The translations under genes were made by a program, and so were the position numbers. Of a stretch of 64,000 nt of DNA, positions 1 to 12,623 are shown in pieces. Location of the stretch: the NCBI GenBank assembly GCA_013399695.1, contig VXAU01001689.1, positions 62,001 through 126,000 of the forward strand. The letters are read 5' to 3'. The first letter of the stretch is position 1; each line of letters starts with the position of its first letter. The notes beneath the pieces were generated by a model. The model ran no database searches. It had not been told where the DNA came from and was given only the letters and a program-made list of their open reading frames with translations. The DNA comes from Formicarius rufipectus. Its lineage: Eukaryota > Chordata > Aves > Passeriformes > Formicariidae.

Positions 1-102
1 GAATATAAGCCCTTAACACCTGTCTGAAGTAATGCCCTCTTCCTCCTCATTGACTGCTCTGGGAAACACACACCTTGGATTCAAATCTCCCTGGCTGTTA
101 CA

Positions 103-200
103 TGAAATAATGGAATGGTTTGGGTCTGAAGGGACCTCAAAGTCCATGTCATTCCTTCCCCTGCCATGTCCCTCTGACTCCAAACCACTCTGTGATTCCA
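103..200 (-). repeat. CR1 LINE 3' end, degraded
   Basis: It carries the complement of the CR1 tail (GGAATGGTTTGGGTCTGAAG) and a weak CCTGCCATG block; it is then lost in unrelated sequence. Confidence 0.55.
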
Positions 201-1189
201 TGAAAAACCTGATTTCACCAGATACCGGAGTATCAAGACCTTGAAGTCCTTTCTCTTGGCCTCTCAGAACAAACACACACCTTAATAAGAGCAAGTTCCA
301 GATGTTTGCGATAATGTTGTGTTCCAGATGTTGTGATGACCCAAAGCATGAAGTGGCCCCCTGAGTTGTGCCCATGACTGGTGCTGCTTTGCACAGGGTT
401 TTGGCTGAAGACACCCCAAACACAGCCTTGTTGGATCTCACATGCTCTGACTGCATCTTTTTCACATTCAGAGCTCAGCAAGCCCTAAAGTAGCTCATCA
501 CATAAATTAAAGGATAATATTCATGATGGAATATATGAGGCAATAAATGACTAGCAGGTGATTGAACAGATCAGTTGAGATGGCAAGAAAGAAATAAATC
601 TGTTTACAGGCACCGCAGACCAACATGCCTATTATTCCATTAATGCTACTGGAAATGAGACACATTTCGGAGCTGATGCAGCTCATTTTTATCACCTTTC
701 TGTAAGTTTTGTGCTGCTGTGCTGGACTGCTCTGTTGTTCTTTAGAAGGGAAAAGATGTTTGTTATGTGTTACAAAGGAAGGATTGATTTCATGGATGCA
801 AATTTATTGACGAAACATAATTCTATTTCAGAAATATTAGAAACTGTTGCTATGTTTTGGACCTTAACTGGTTCACTAATGTCTTTATTTTCCACATGTC
901 CTTCACTGCCTGTAGAAGTTCTGGCAGAAAATTGGAATATTGGAATTAAATCTCCCCATAACATGAAATCCCACCCTGACGAAGCAGAGATGTATCACTG
1001 CTCACCTGCTCATGGAAACAACAATTCAGGGCATTTCAGGGCAATTCCTGCAGGAAGAGAAAGCTGTGGCACTGCACATATTGACACATGTTGTCCATCC
1101 CTCTTCTCCCACCCTCTCCTAGTCATAACTAAATCTGAAAATACATTGTAGAATATTGATAACTGGGATTAAGGCACAGAAGGAATTAC

Positions 1190-1830
1190 AGAATCCTGGG
1201 ATGGGTCAGGCTGGAAGGGACCACAGTGGGGTATCTGGTGCCACCTCCTGCTCCAGCAGGGCCAGCCCAGAGCACATGGCAGAGCACTGTGTCCATACAG
1301 CTCTGGAATATCCCTAGGGAGGAGATTCCCCCCTCTCTGGTCTCTGCTCAGGGCTGGGTCACTGCCCAGCCAAGAAGTTCTCCCTCCTGTGCAGGTGGAA
1401 CTCGCTGGGCATCAGTTCCTGCCCGTCCCTCCTGTGCCAACGCTGTGCCCCCCGAGCAGAGCCTGGGCCATGCTCTGCCCCCTCCCTGCAGGCACTGCCG
1501 GGCATGGGGAGGTGCCCTCTGGGTGTGCTCTGGAGGCTTAACAGCCCTTGTGGGATTCCAGTCAGATCTCTCTGCCCTTCTCTCCAGCCTGTCCAGGCCC
1601 CTCTGAGGGGCTGCAGAGCCCTCTGGGGATCGGCCGCTCCCCCCAGTTCTGGAACCTCAGTGGACTCACTGAGGAGGCACCGACCCCTCCGTGCCACCAG
1701 TGGGACAGTGAAACAGCCCTGGGGGACACCACCAGGGACAGGCTCCAACCAGCCCCTGTGCCCCTGATGATGACCCCCTGGGATGTGCTGTTCAGACAGG
1801 TCTCAGACCATGTCCCTGCCCACTCATCCA
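1190..1830 (-). repeat. Older CR1-type LINE fragment
   Basis: It opens with a diverged CR1 tail (CAGGCTGGAAGGGACCACAG) and continues through CR1-like 3' UTR blocks to a segment with GGGGGACACCACCAGGGACA, typical of a different, older avian CR1-type subfamily. The subfamily and the inner boundary are uncertain. Confidence 0.6.
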
Positions 1831-2519
1831 GCCCTTGTTTGCTGGGAAACAAGAGCTCTGATCATATTTATTGCTGTTGCTCTGTCTCTTGGAGTCTTTA
1901 ACCTGAGGCAGTGGCTTCATTACACCACATACTCTCCTTGAAAGACTAAAGAGCAAACCAGTCTGGGAACACAGGAGGAGAAAAAGCAATTGTAACGAGA
2001 AAGAAACAAAGTAACACAAAAATAATGCTGATAATAATGAGGAGGACACAACATAAAATATGCAGGTACCTCAGAGGCCCCAGGATACAGAAATGCTTAT
2101 AATATGAGCTTAGGAACACATTGCTCACTAAAGAGCCATAAACACTTGGGAAAGGTTGGTCCTGGTTCTGTTCAGAAGCCCTATTACCACAGCAATTGTT
2201 CCAAATGCTAAATCCTAATAACAAGCACACAATTGGACTGCACCAACATTGCTGTTCCCATACTGGGATGGTGTGTTTGGCACCACAAACACTCGAAGGA
2301 AGAGATTCAGACCCTCCTGGACTTGCTCCAGACACACCAGGACTTGCTGCTGCTTCAGGTCAAGGTGAAAAGTTATAGAAGCAGCCAAAGGAATGCAAGA
2401 GCTGGGAGAAAAGAGAAATCTCAGTCTGTTGGAGGTGGCAAGAAGAAATTAATGCCATTTATACTGTTTCGCCTTGGCAGTGCTAGAATGGATGCAACAA
2501 TTAGCACTCTCAACTACAC

Positions 2520-2828
2520 CCTGGAAGGAGGTGGGAGCCAAGCAGGGCTCTTCTCACAGGGAACAAGGGACAGGAGCAAAGGAAATGGCCTTGAGTTGGG
2601 CAGCATGGGTTCAGCTTGGATACTGGGGAATATTTGTTCACTAGAAGGGTGGCCAGGCATCACAAGGGGCTGCCCAGGGCAGTGGTGGAGTCCCCATCCC
2701 TGGAAGTGTTCCTAAGACTGTGGATGGGGCACTTGGGGACACGGTTTGGTGGTGAACACAGATGTGCTGGATAATGATTTGACTCGATGCTCTCACAGGT
2801 CTTTTCCAATCCAAATGATTCTATGAGT
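2520..2828 (+). repeat. CR1 LINE 3' end
   Basis: It contains GGGGCTGCCCAGGGCAGTGG and CCATCCCTGGAAGTGTTCC, and ends with TTTTCCAATCCAAATGATTC then TATGA, the canonical CR1 terminus. Confidence 0.88.
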
Positions 2829-4071
2829 TCTTTGTTTCACTTTTGGCTTTCTCTGACAACAAAGTCTAAGACACTCAGACAATGCAAGGAGCCATTTGGT
2901 TGCAGCAGAGGTCAAGACTGGGTTTCAGCACCGGGGCCAGATGAAGTTATTTCTCCTGTGGTGCGTGTTCTGCTGTGCAATCTGTGTCTTCATCTAGTTC
3001 AGGGAAGGTTAATACAAACCATTTGTAACTTGTCATGCCAAAGGCTGAAAGTGGCAGTCTAAAGTATATCCCAGTATAACCCTCCTCTGGCCACAAACAG
3101 CAAGGGGATCGTGGGTGTGATATCACTTATATGATATATGACACCATCAGATGTCCATAGCTGGTTAACAGAATCCTATTACACAGGAAAAATTACTTTG
3201 TAAAAAAGTGCTCTGGGTTAAGAGCCGGGCTCTGAAAAATGACAAATCTGAACAGAGCAGAGGAAGTCCAAGAGGACTTGGAGACCTCAGTAATAATACG
3301 AATAATATGCTGGGGATTAGAGGGGCTGACTCTGGAATGGTGACCTGAGTTCCCTGCCTGGCCCCATGACTGCCCTTGCTTCTGGTTTCCTCTGTCAGTT
3401 CTGTGTTATCAAAGACTGCATGGCTCTTATGTTGGAGCCCAGAGTGCATCTGCACTTGGTTTAGTCCCTGTTTGGGTTCTCAAATGCTGCAATACAATCA
3501 CGGATCAAATACCACCTTCTAAATGAAGTGAAAACACATGTAGGACTAAGAGAAAAAGGACACAACCAGTTCCTGGTCCTGGAGCAGGAGCTGAGCTGAG
3601 TGGGAGGGAATGGGTGGCCTGGTCTTGTTCTCACCTGGCTTGCAAGACTCTGCACCCCCTCCTGCTGCTCTATCTCTTAGATCAGCCATTCAAGATGTCC
3701 TCCTGTGGATCCATCACATCTCACACAGGGACACAGGACAAGGTTTGGACTGCAGTCTCCACCTTCGCTCCTCCCCTCCCATCTGTAAATTTTGGATGTG
3801 GGAGTTTCATCTACAAGCTCAAATTAAACCACCCTTTCTATCACAGGCATATCTTGTGACCAATGTTCAAAATCTCAGCCACCTGACATATAACCCATTA
3901 ATGACATCTGCTCAACAAAATGAGATATTAGAGCTGTTTTTTCCCACAAGTCCTTCTCCTTTCCCTCAGCTGCCACTCAAATGCCACTGTCCTACCTGTC
4001 ACTTAAGCCTGGACACCAGGCACCATCTTCAGCTAAGCAACATACTTATTGCAAAGGTCAGCCTGTCACCT

Positions 4072-4372
4072 GGCAACAGCCTCTGCCCCACCAGCACCCC
4101 CAGGTCCTTCTCCCAGGGCTGCTCCATCTGCCCATCCCCGCCTGGACTGATCCCCAGGGGTTGTCCCAACCCAGGGGCAGCACCAGCCCTTGGCCTTGTT
4201 AAACCTCAGGAGACTCCCAGGGCCCATTCTTGGAGCTTGTCCAGGTCCCTCTGGATGGCCCTGTCCCTCAGGTGTGTCACTGCACCTCCCTTGGTGTCAC
4301 CTGCACACCTGCTGGGGGGCACTCGATCCCTTCATCTTTGTCCACCAGCTGGGGCAGCCCCATGACACAGAC
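4072..4372 (-). repeat. Diverged retroelement fragment, CR1-type
   Basis: Blocks such as GTCCAGGTCCCTCTGGATGG and GTTAAACCTCAGGAG resemble the antisense of a widespread old avian CR1-type repeat. There is no CR1 tail. The family is uncertain. Confidence 0.5.
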
Positions 4373-5831
4373 AACACAACCCTGCTTGAAAACAATTACC
4401 TTCAAAAAAAAGCCCAACAAAACCAAATCAAACACTCAATGTCTTCAGAAATTCAGAGTGTTGGGAAAAGGTTTCTTTGAGGTAAAACCAGCTTTGAGCA
4501 ACTTCCTTTGTAAAAATCTAACAGAAAAGGCTCAGGGAGTGATGGCAAAGGCTTTGGTTTCTGTGATTGACTTGGAACTTCCTGGAGAGGAGCATGGATT
4601 GTTAGGAAACAGGAGACCAGCGTCTCAGGCAGAGAGGTATCACAGAAGCTTTCCTGCACTGACACCAAATAATCAGAGAATTTACTATCCCTGAATGAAT
4701 TCTGAGCTCAGGAGATGCCAACAAAGAATTACACAGAATCATGTGGCAAACCCAAGCACCTTTGGGTGCACAAGAAACTGAACCCAGACTGATTCACAAA
4801 TGCTAAATACTTCCCACAGACTTGGATTAAAGCTGAAGTTACTGGAGATGAAGTTCACATTTGTGAGCTGTACTTTTGGTCCTGCTACAATTTTTGCTCC
4901 TCAGCTAAAATACAACTAAATTGAACTCTCTTGTCTCCCAAAGCTCACCAAAACTGCTCCAAACTGACAGAGCTGCACCTTTGGAAATGCAAGAAGGTGT
5001 GATTTGGAGCATCTAAGCTCTCCTCTCCTCTTGGATGAACCAGCCAAGTGAGGATGGGTAAGTGCTGCTCTTTCAGCTTTTGATTTGTGGAGTGTCACCA
5101 AGCAGATCCCATTGCCCCCATTACTGAGGGGACAGCTGAAACCCAGAGGTGATGCTGCACCACCAGGCCATGGTGCAGGACACTAACCAAGCCTGTTCCT
5201 CTGCAGCTCCTCATTGTGAAGCAGCAGGATGTGGGATACAGGATGTGCTGTGCCACATCAGCTCTCAATACACCCGAGAGGTCACAGCCCTACAGTTCAG
5301 GAGAGCTGGGACTGAAACATGACTGTGTCATTTTTACAAATAATTCCATTAGGGGCTGCTTTCAGCCTGTCAGGGATTCTGAAGGTTTTTTTATACCTGT
5401 GCCAGGTCTTCTTGTACCTCACAGATCTGTGATGCAGCATTTAGCTGTATGATTGCACAAAGAAGAGAAATTACAGCTGTTATAAAACCCTGTTCTACCC
5501 CTAGTCCAACCCTTTCACTGCTGACATCATTACTCCTGGCTCCAGCCTGATATTCCAGACTTTCCAAAGTATCATCATACACCCTTTTTGTTGCTTGACT
5601 GTGGGAGCAGCTTCCAGGAGGGCAAGGATCGCTGTTTGCATGCTACTAACCCCCTTCCTAAACTCCCTATTGTTTAACTCAGCGAGCTGCTGGTAGAAGA
5701 GGCAGCTTTGCACAACTGGGAAGCAGTGGACCAGACATGCCACTCCTTGTTCTGGCATTCCTTGGAGGGCTGAGGGATGTTTTGGTAGCTCTAGGAGAGG
5801 ATGCCATTGAGTGGCCAGTGGTTACCCTTAC

Positions 5832-6056
5832 CTTGACTCTCACGGTGACGGTGGCCAGCCCAGGAGGCATGGTGCCCTTGCTGTCGAAGGCTTCCACGAG
5901 GAAGGTGAAGGTGGCCTCTGTGTCAGAGAATGACTCATAATCCAAGGACTTCAGCAGTGACAACTCGCCCGTGTGCCTGTCCAGCGAGAAGTAGCGCCGT
6001 GCCTCCTCCGTGTGGATCCGATAGTTCACATCGGAGCCAAGGTCAATGTCCTTCGC
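5832..6056 (-). CDS. PCDH15: PCDH15-like exon (visible exon 10): most of EC8
   Basis: This is a 225-base exon of 75 codons, phase 0-0. It encodes AKDIDLGSDVNYR, FSLDRHTGELSLLKSLDYES, FLVEAFDSKGTMPPG and VTVRVK. AKDIDLG, LDYES and EAFDS are the EC8 calcium motifs. The exon stops just before the DMNDYPP-type EC8-EC9 linker, which must lie on the next exon outside the window. The acceptor is GTGCAG and the donor is AAG/GTAAGG. Only 555 bases of intron separate it from the previous exon. Confidence 0.95.
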
Positions 6057-6611
6057 CTGCACAAAACAAAGGCATAGAAAGCAAGCAGAGCCCCTTCTCA
6101 CAGAACATCCCCACTGGATTTAGAGGAGAGAGAAAGCAAAGTACTAAAAACAATTTGATTTTTGCTATATTGCTCTAATTGTACTCGATGTACACAGACA
6201 GGAGAAAACAAACTCACTGAAGGTTCTAAAATGCAGAGATATCTGCCATGGGAAACAAGAACAGAATTCTGGGAAAAGAGGCACTGGAGGCAGACTCTGG
6301 TTTTGTTCTCTTCCCTGAGACACCTCCTATCAGCCACCACCAGGGAAAGGATCACAGAGTTCCAGAATGGTTTGGGTTGGAAGGGACCATCAAGGCCATC
6401 CAGTTCCACCCCATTCCACCTTCTACTATCCCTAGTTGCTCCAAGCGCCGTCCAACCTGGCCTCGGACACTTCCAGGGATGGGGTAGGCACAGCTTCTCT
6501 GGGCAGAAAGACTTTCCCCACTCCATCCAGTTCCCAACCTCTCCCTGCATTCTCACTGCTTGAGCTAAATAACTCCCACACCCTCTTTTTCACTCCCTAA
6601 GGCCTCCTTAC
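6057..6611 (-). other. Intron between visible exons 9 and 10 (555 bases)
   Basis: This is the shortest intron in the window, with donor GTAAGG and acceptor GTGCAG. About a third of it is a CR1 3' end at 6352-6532; the rest is unremarkable. Confidence 0.9.
6352..6532 (-). repeat. CR1 LINE 3' end inside the 555-base intron
   Basis: It reads complement-of-tail GAATGGTTTGGGTTGGAAGG, then CCAACCTGGCCTCGGACACT and AGCTTCTCTGGGCAG. Confidence 0.92.
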
Positions 6612-6917
6612 CTCTATCTTCAGGAAGACCGTGCCCGGGGGTAGGTTTTCTGGCACACAGACAGCGTAGGAAGTGTTGGTGAACACCGGGCTGTTGTCAT
6701 CAATATCCAGCACCCTGATGGTCAGGGCGAGCGTGGAGCGCCGCGGGTCGGCGGCCCCGTCTGTGGCCTCCACGATGAGCTCGTAGGAGTCCCTCACCTC
6801 CCTGTCCAGCTTCACTGCTGTGTAGATGCTGCCGTTGGACGTGATCCGGAACAGGTTGTTGAAGCTGGCCAGGCTGTAGTGCACCTGCCCGTTAACCCCA
6901 GCGTCGGCATCCGTGGC
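6612..6917 (-). CDS. PCDH15: PCDH15-like exon (visible exon 9): most of EC7, EC7-EC8 linker, start of EC8
   Basis: This is the largest exon here: 306 bases, 102 codons, phase 0-0. It begins ATDADAGVNGQVHYS (DxDxGxN motif of EC7), contains FRITSNGSIYTAVKLDRE and the linker DIDDNSP (residues 71-77), then EC8 from VFTNTSYAV to VFLKIE. The sequons are NGS at residues 28-30 and NTS at 81-83. Residue 86 is a cysteine, the only one in the 551 visible residues. The acceptor is CCTCCAG and the donor is GAG/GTAAGG. It is GC-rich around the arginine-rich segment DGAADPRRS. Confidence 0.96.
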
Positions 6918-7149
6918 CTGGAGGGACAGCCAAGGAGCCCTGTTTTAATGCACACGGTCAATACCCCCCAGGAGAGAAGCCAGGGGAGAATTCTGCAGAG
7001 CATGGCTGCTCGTGTGGCTGCTCAGCAGTGCCTGTTCACAGCACCCTGACTCCCTCTGAAGTTTTGATGAAGAGGAAACATCCTAGAGAAAGAAATCACT
7101 CTGTTTGCAGCGATCTCAACTGGATTCTTCAGGAGAAAAGGTGCAGCTG

Positions 7150-7438
7150 GTTGCTCAGCCTTGGACAATGTTTTGAGAGGAGGAGAGGGCACAGCCTCAG
7201 GCTAGGACAGGGCAGGGGCAGGTGGCACAGCAGGAGTAATTTCTCCATGAAAAGGGTGGTCAGGCCTTGGAAGGGGCTGCCCAGAGAGGTTTGGGGTGTC
7301 CATCCCTGGGGGTGTCCAAGGCAAGACTGGCCATGGCACTCAGTGCTCTGGGCTGGGGGACAAGGTGGGCATCGGGCACAGGGTGGACTCTGATCTTGGG
7401 GGTCTTTTCCAAACTTAATTTTTATGGGATTCTGTGAA
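7150..7438 (+). repeat. CR1 LINE 3' end
   Basis: It contains GGTCAGGCCTTGGAAGGGGC, GACTGGCCATGGCACTCAGT and a terminus GGTCTTTTCCAAACTTAATT followed by GGGATTCTGTGA. Confidence 0.9.
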
Positions 7439-9126
7439 TCAAATCAGATTTTTACAGATGTTTGCAGAATGCTGCAAAGATATTTATGCCCGAGAATGTA
7501 CACAAAGGAGTTCTCAGCATACACAGCCATGTTTTTAGGAAGCAAATTGCAAAGCCTGCCATATATTTGAAAGTAATTTTAATTTACATTCCTATAAAAC
7601 CAGTGTACCTATTCCAAAACTTACTTCCAATTAATCTGATACAAAAATGTTGTTTCATGAGAATTTGTTCTCATGGTTTCCAATTATAGGAGTATTTCAG
7701 ATTACTCTTGGATCTCCCTGTGAGGTTTTGGTTGGTTTTTTTTTTGTTTGTTTGGATCAGTTATTTCTATGGAGGAAACAGAACTGATTGGTAACTGAGC
7801 AAATCCAACCATCCACTGACAGCTGACAATGAAAAGGATGTGTTACCCATGGAGCAGCCAGGATGAAGTCACAGCCATCACTGCTTAGCACCTGGACAGA
7901 GGGCAGGGAAGGAGCACAGTTATTTTTTTGCTTATTAACAATTTTAATTAACTTTTAATTGATTTCTAGGAAGATAAAAGGTTTCATTCCTAAGTCTCAC
8001 AACGAACACCTTCACCGGAATGAAACATTCATGGAAACTTACTGACAATTGTTCTGAAAACAAACCATGCAAATCTCTTATGATCTTCTCAGATGTCATT
8101 TCTAAAGGCAAATGAATGAAAATGCCTTGCTCACAGAATGCCCTTTGTTTCATTTACATACCCTTATTCATCACACCATCATGTAATTAAGAGGGGGAGA
8201 AATAACAGGTCAGCATTCAAAGCTGGGGGCTCTTGGAAAAGCATATGAATTCTGTCCATCCCTGTAAGGATGCAAAGTGAGAATTATTTGGCTGCTGCTA
8301 GAATGGGACATTCAGGGTGTGAGGACAGAGATACCAAATGTTCTGATGCAATCACTGGCCTCTTCTGAGTGCAGAGAAACAGGGATGAAACATGACATTT
8401 GGTTTTGAAGAACATGATGAATAGAGAGTTAAGCAGTTCTTCAGAGAGCAGTGATGAAAACATCACTGGATGTGATAAAATGTGTTAAGTGAAAAGCAAA
8501 TTTATAAATGTGTCCATTCCAGCTGTCTGCATGCACCCTGCATCTAAGTACCTCCTCCAGAAGGATTTGGGCAGTACGGACACACCCAAATCAACCAGTG
8601 TCCAACAAAACTTCCCCTCAGATGCCACCTGAGGCTGAAGATCCTTCAGCATTAGAATTACTGAGGGCTTGACTTCACAAGTGTCTGGTTTGTCAAGCTG
8701 GGCCACAGCATGACATTTAGACCAAGAGCCTCTCCCTAATGTTTAGACATCTGGGAGTGCTTTCTCCCAGAATCTCTCTGCTGGGAGGTAGGAAAGGATA
8801 TCAGCTCTGGGGCCTGTCCAGAAACCAGTTCCTGTGGCACTTCTCATCTCTAACCACAACACACAAATCCCAAATGTTACTTCTTCCTGGGCTACACAAA
8901 CCACTTTGATAATTCCTTCTCTTAGCTAAAGTCCATTTGGAATTAAAAAAGATCTCAGGACAACCACTGAGCCCTACACTGGCCAGGTTTTGTTTGCAAT
9001 TAAGAACATCTGCAGGAGCATACTGGAGTTGGAAAAAGCAAATGAACAAAACATCCCTGACTGGCTCTTCCTGCCAGTGGTGCAAGAAGCACAGAAAGGG
9101 GAGGTGCCCGTTTCTACCTCTCCTAC

Positions 9127-9362
9127 CTCACAGAATCACAGAATCATGGAATTGGTTGGGTGGGAAGGGACCTCAAAGCCCATCCCATTCCACCCCCTGC
9201 CATGGGCAGGGACACCTCCCACCAGCACAGGTTGCTCCAAGCCCCATCCAACCTGGCCTTGGACACTCCCAGGGATCCAGGGGCAGCCACAGCTTCTCTG
9301 CCCAACCTGTGCCAGGACCTGACCACACTCACAGCCAGGAATTACTTCCCAATATCCCTTGA
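9127..9362 (-). repeat. CR1 LINE 3' end
   Basis: It starts with CACAGAATCACAGAATCATG, the complement of the CR1 terminal repeat, and runs through the CCATGGGCAGGGACACCTCC and AACCTGTGCCAGGAC blocks. Confidence 0.95.
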
Positions 9363-10879
9363 CATGCTGCCACATTCCTTTGGATGCATCCCAGGATACA
9401 TCCCATCATGTTTGTTCAGAATCAGGAACAGCATGTTCATCTGCAGAACCAGAGTAACTACTGCTCCTGTTCCAGGAGCTGCTCATATCTACACAACCCC
9501 CATTCCCATCACTGACTTAACAAAACACTGCACCATAAAACAAACCTGGAATCCTAAATAAATTGCTACTTTATTTCCCAGGAAATACAGCCCATGTTTT
9601 TCTCCCATCCCGTCATCTACAAGGTGACAGCCTTTACCTGTTGTAGTAAATTGAAATCTGTGTTACCAGCTCTGCTTCAACATCCCCAGGAAACCCTCAG
9701 GAATAAAACCCAACAGTGTTCCAGAGTAACAAATTATCTTCCTCCACCCGAAACAGCCTGAAAACAGTTCTGGGAGATCTGGACTATCAAAATACCTCTT
9801 GAAAGATCATTAACTCTGAAATATAATGACAAGGGCTTTAATGTCAACAATATTAATTATATCATTATCATTCTTTTCAAGAGAAACCTTCTACTAACAT
9901 CCAGCATTCCAGCTCATGATGGGTAACAGGATTTAGGCAGGTTTATTGAGGATTTGGGTTGGGATTGTTGGAGCTGGGAAACAGCAAAATAAGGCAGTGG
10001 ATTGTTAATCCCACAAAGCAGAGGAAGCACGATGTGTGTTCCCTCCTCAAAGCTGCGAGTTGAAACTCTTCTTAGGGACCACTTTACCACCCAACCAACT
10101 TTGTCCAGATGAAGCTTTCCTTCCTCAGGGACAGAAGTTCCCCAACTCCACCAAAGCTCCTGGTCTCCCACAGCTACTCCAGTATTCCCAGGGAGGGATG
10201 GAAATTGTGCTGAAGGATCCAAATGATGCTGTTGGTAAGAATTATTGTCTTCCTGGCTGATAACATGACTTTTTTATTACTATGGGTTTAATAGGGTTAT
10301 TATTGAAGGTTTAATGGGTTTATTATTTTAGGTTGGAAATATTCCCAAGCCCTTCATTTGTGTCAAACAGCAAATCAAGTGTGGGTGGGAGTGTTAAATT
10401 GGATTTTGTACTTGTTTTGCAGGGATATTACTGTTTGTGCCCACAGGACAAAATTAACATCTCCCAGATGCAGTAAAAGGCCACAAATATTTGAAATGTT
10501 CTTGACCTCTTGGTATTTATTTATAAATATTTTAAGGAGAGAAAAATCAGTCATCCATGTAAGTTTGGACTTTTCTTCTTTCCTGAATTTCAGAAAGGCT
10601 TTTTCTCTCTTTCATTCCTTTTGCCTGCTTTTATACAGACTTTAACATCTCTATTTCACTCTTTATGTGCTTTAAGCAAAGCAAAAGATAACGAGGTGCT
10701 AACACAAGACTGAATGTTGCACTGAAGGAAGAGCCAGAGGCTTAGGTACAATGTGGGATAAATCTCCAATATTCTGAAGAAGTGGCCTGCACAAAATCAC
10801 CCCACGAAGAAAGATGATAGACAGGATATAAAATAAAAGCAGGGGGCAAATTTGGTGATCTCCCACCCTCACATTCTAG

Positions 10880-10980
10880 CTGGTCCAGTACAAGGTGCCC
10901 CTGCTCACAGCACGGGGTTGGAATGGGATGAGATTTGAGGTTCCTTCCAACACAAATCCATGTAGGATTGTATGATTTTG
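10880..10980 (+). repeat. CR1 LINE extreme 3' end, short
   Basis: Only the last ~100 bases are present, with TTGAGGTTCCTTCCAACACA and a decayed terminal repeat GATTGTATGATT. Confidence 0.65.
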
Positions 10981-12007
10981 GTTATTTTGACACTTCAGGG
11001 CAACTCCTGCTTGTTTGAGAGAACATACTGATGCCTTCCACACATACCCTCTGGAGAAACACTCCAGGTTTTTTGGCAATCAGGAACTTCACTATCCTGC
11101 TGAATTCCCAAGTCATACCAGCTTATCCTTACCTCTCCTTGGAGCAGCAGAAAGGTAACACCCTGTAAATTTTCAGTCAGGGACACATTTTTAGCCATTA
11201 GACAAGCCAGAAGAACCTTGGATGATTCCTTTCCCCGACAGTGCTAATTCCAGAGCATCTGGAGGGTTCCTTTCCAAACTAATTAAATGGGACTCCAAAA
11301 GAAACTACACAGTAAGAACAGTTAAAGGCTACGAGCAAATATCAATTAAAATAAATGAAAATCAAAAACCTCGTGCTGCAAATTCATGATTTAATGGGCT
11401 GGTGATCCTCCTACAAAAGTTAATCACATTTTAACACTTAGAGCAGCTTCTTTCAGTCTGGCACACAACCAAATCCTAACTTTAGAGACTTGGGTTGACT
11501 TGAAGAGTGATTAGGAACGTTTCTTCTTTGATGAGTATGTTCTTTGGCAACAGTACGATCAAGCAATTCAGAGATTAAACCAGTGCATATACAATGCAAA
11601 AATAAAACAACAAAAAAGCCTTCCCAAAATAAAACTTTCTAAATCACAGATGAAATATATTGAAGTCTCTACACTTAGCTGGGCTCCCAAATATTTCTCT
11701 GTTAATCCATTTTAAAGTTATTTTTGGAATATCTCTTCACTGTTGGCTCTCCTCATAAGCCCACCTACTCACAGAATATTAGAATTAGAATCCAAGCTGG
11801 AACAGAAACTTAACACTTGGATTTAAAACTACTTATCTCACCAGTCAGACTCTTCTAATGCTCCTGGTTGTGCTCTGTCATCTCCTCTTGTTCACAGAAC
11901 ACTTAAAGGGAATTAATTTTCTTACATTAATTACAGATATCAAAGCCACAAGATTAGAAAGTGTTAGTAAATTAGTAGAAAAAAGACACTTGACATGTTA
12001 TAAGGAA

Positions 12008-12152
12008 ATTTGGGGTTGGGTTGGAAGGGACTTTAAAGATCATCTCATCCCACCCCCTGCCATGGGCAGGGACACCTCCCACCAGCCCAGGATGCTCCAA
12101 ACCATGTTCAGCTTGGCCTTGGACACTTCCAGGAGTGGGAATCAGGCATCAA
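12008..12152 (-). repeat. CR1 LINE 3' end
   Basis: It contains GGGTTGGAAGGGACTTTAAA, GCCATGGGCAGGGACACCTC and TTGGCCTTGGACACTTCCAG. Confidence 0.9.
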
Positions 12153-12171
12153 AATGCTGGATGGGCCTGTT

Positions 12172-12312
12172 TTATCCTGTAGTATGCTGAGCTGAAAGGG
12201 ACCCACCAGGAACATCCAGTCCAAGCCCTAGCCCTGCACAGACACCCCAACAATGCCACCCTTGGAGCATTGTCCAAACTATTCTTGAACTCAGGCACGA
12301 AACCACTGATTC
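12172..12312 (-). repeat. CR1 LINE 3' end of a second subfamily
   Basis: It contains GCTGAAAGGGACCCACCAGG, CAGTCCAAGCCCTAGCCCTG and ATTGTCCAAACTATTCTTGA, a subfamily distinct from its neighbour 20 bases away. Confidence 0.8.
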
Positions 12313-12623
12313 AGAAGATTTATTCCAGCACCGGGCTGAAGGAGATAAATGGCCTAAGAAGTCTCCTGAAATGCAAGGTGCTAGGAGACAAAAACCAGGA
12401 TTCCTTTCATTCAAAGATCCCTGGACTCTCCATGAGCCACTGCTCCGATAACAAGCATCAGTATTTCACTGCACCAAAGCATAAGAGGTGTTACTCAAAC
12501 AGAAGAAATATTGGGGAAGGGAAGACAAGAGTTCAGCTTTTGAAATTCACTGAGCCTAAGAAGTCACCCCATTTATGTTCTGGATGGCAAGGAGCTACTT
12601 TCACCTCTGTAATCTGTGCCTTA

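Larger units (their letters stand above)
1..5831 (-). other. Intron downstream of visible exon 10 (partial)
   Basis: No further exon with cadherin sequence was found here, so the intron runs past the start of the window. It holds a degraded CR1 end near 103-200, an old CR1-like stretch at 1190-1830, a clear plus-strand CR1 at 2520-2828 and a diverged retroelement piece at 4072-4372. I see nothing recognisable in 200-1190, 1830-2520, 2828-4070 and 4372-5831. Confidence 0.8.

Noticed and set aside
711..1151. A 146-residue open frame on the plus strand
   Set aside because: The composition is ordinary intron translated; no motif, homologue or codon pattern supports a gene.
3610..4365. A 251-residue open frame on the plus strand
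   Set aside because: It overlaps a diverged retroelement fragment, is proline- and serine-rich without a domain, and has no splice or promoter context. It is a chance frame.
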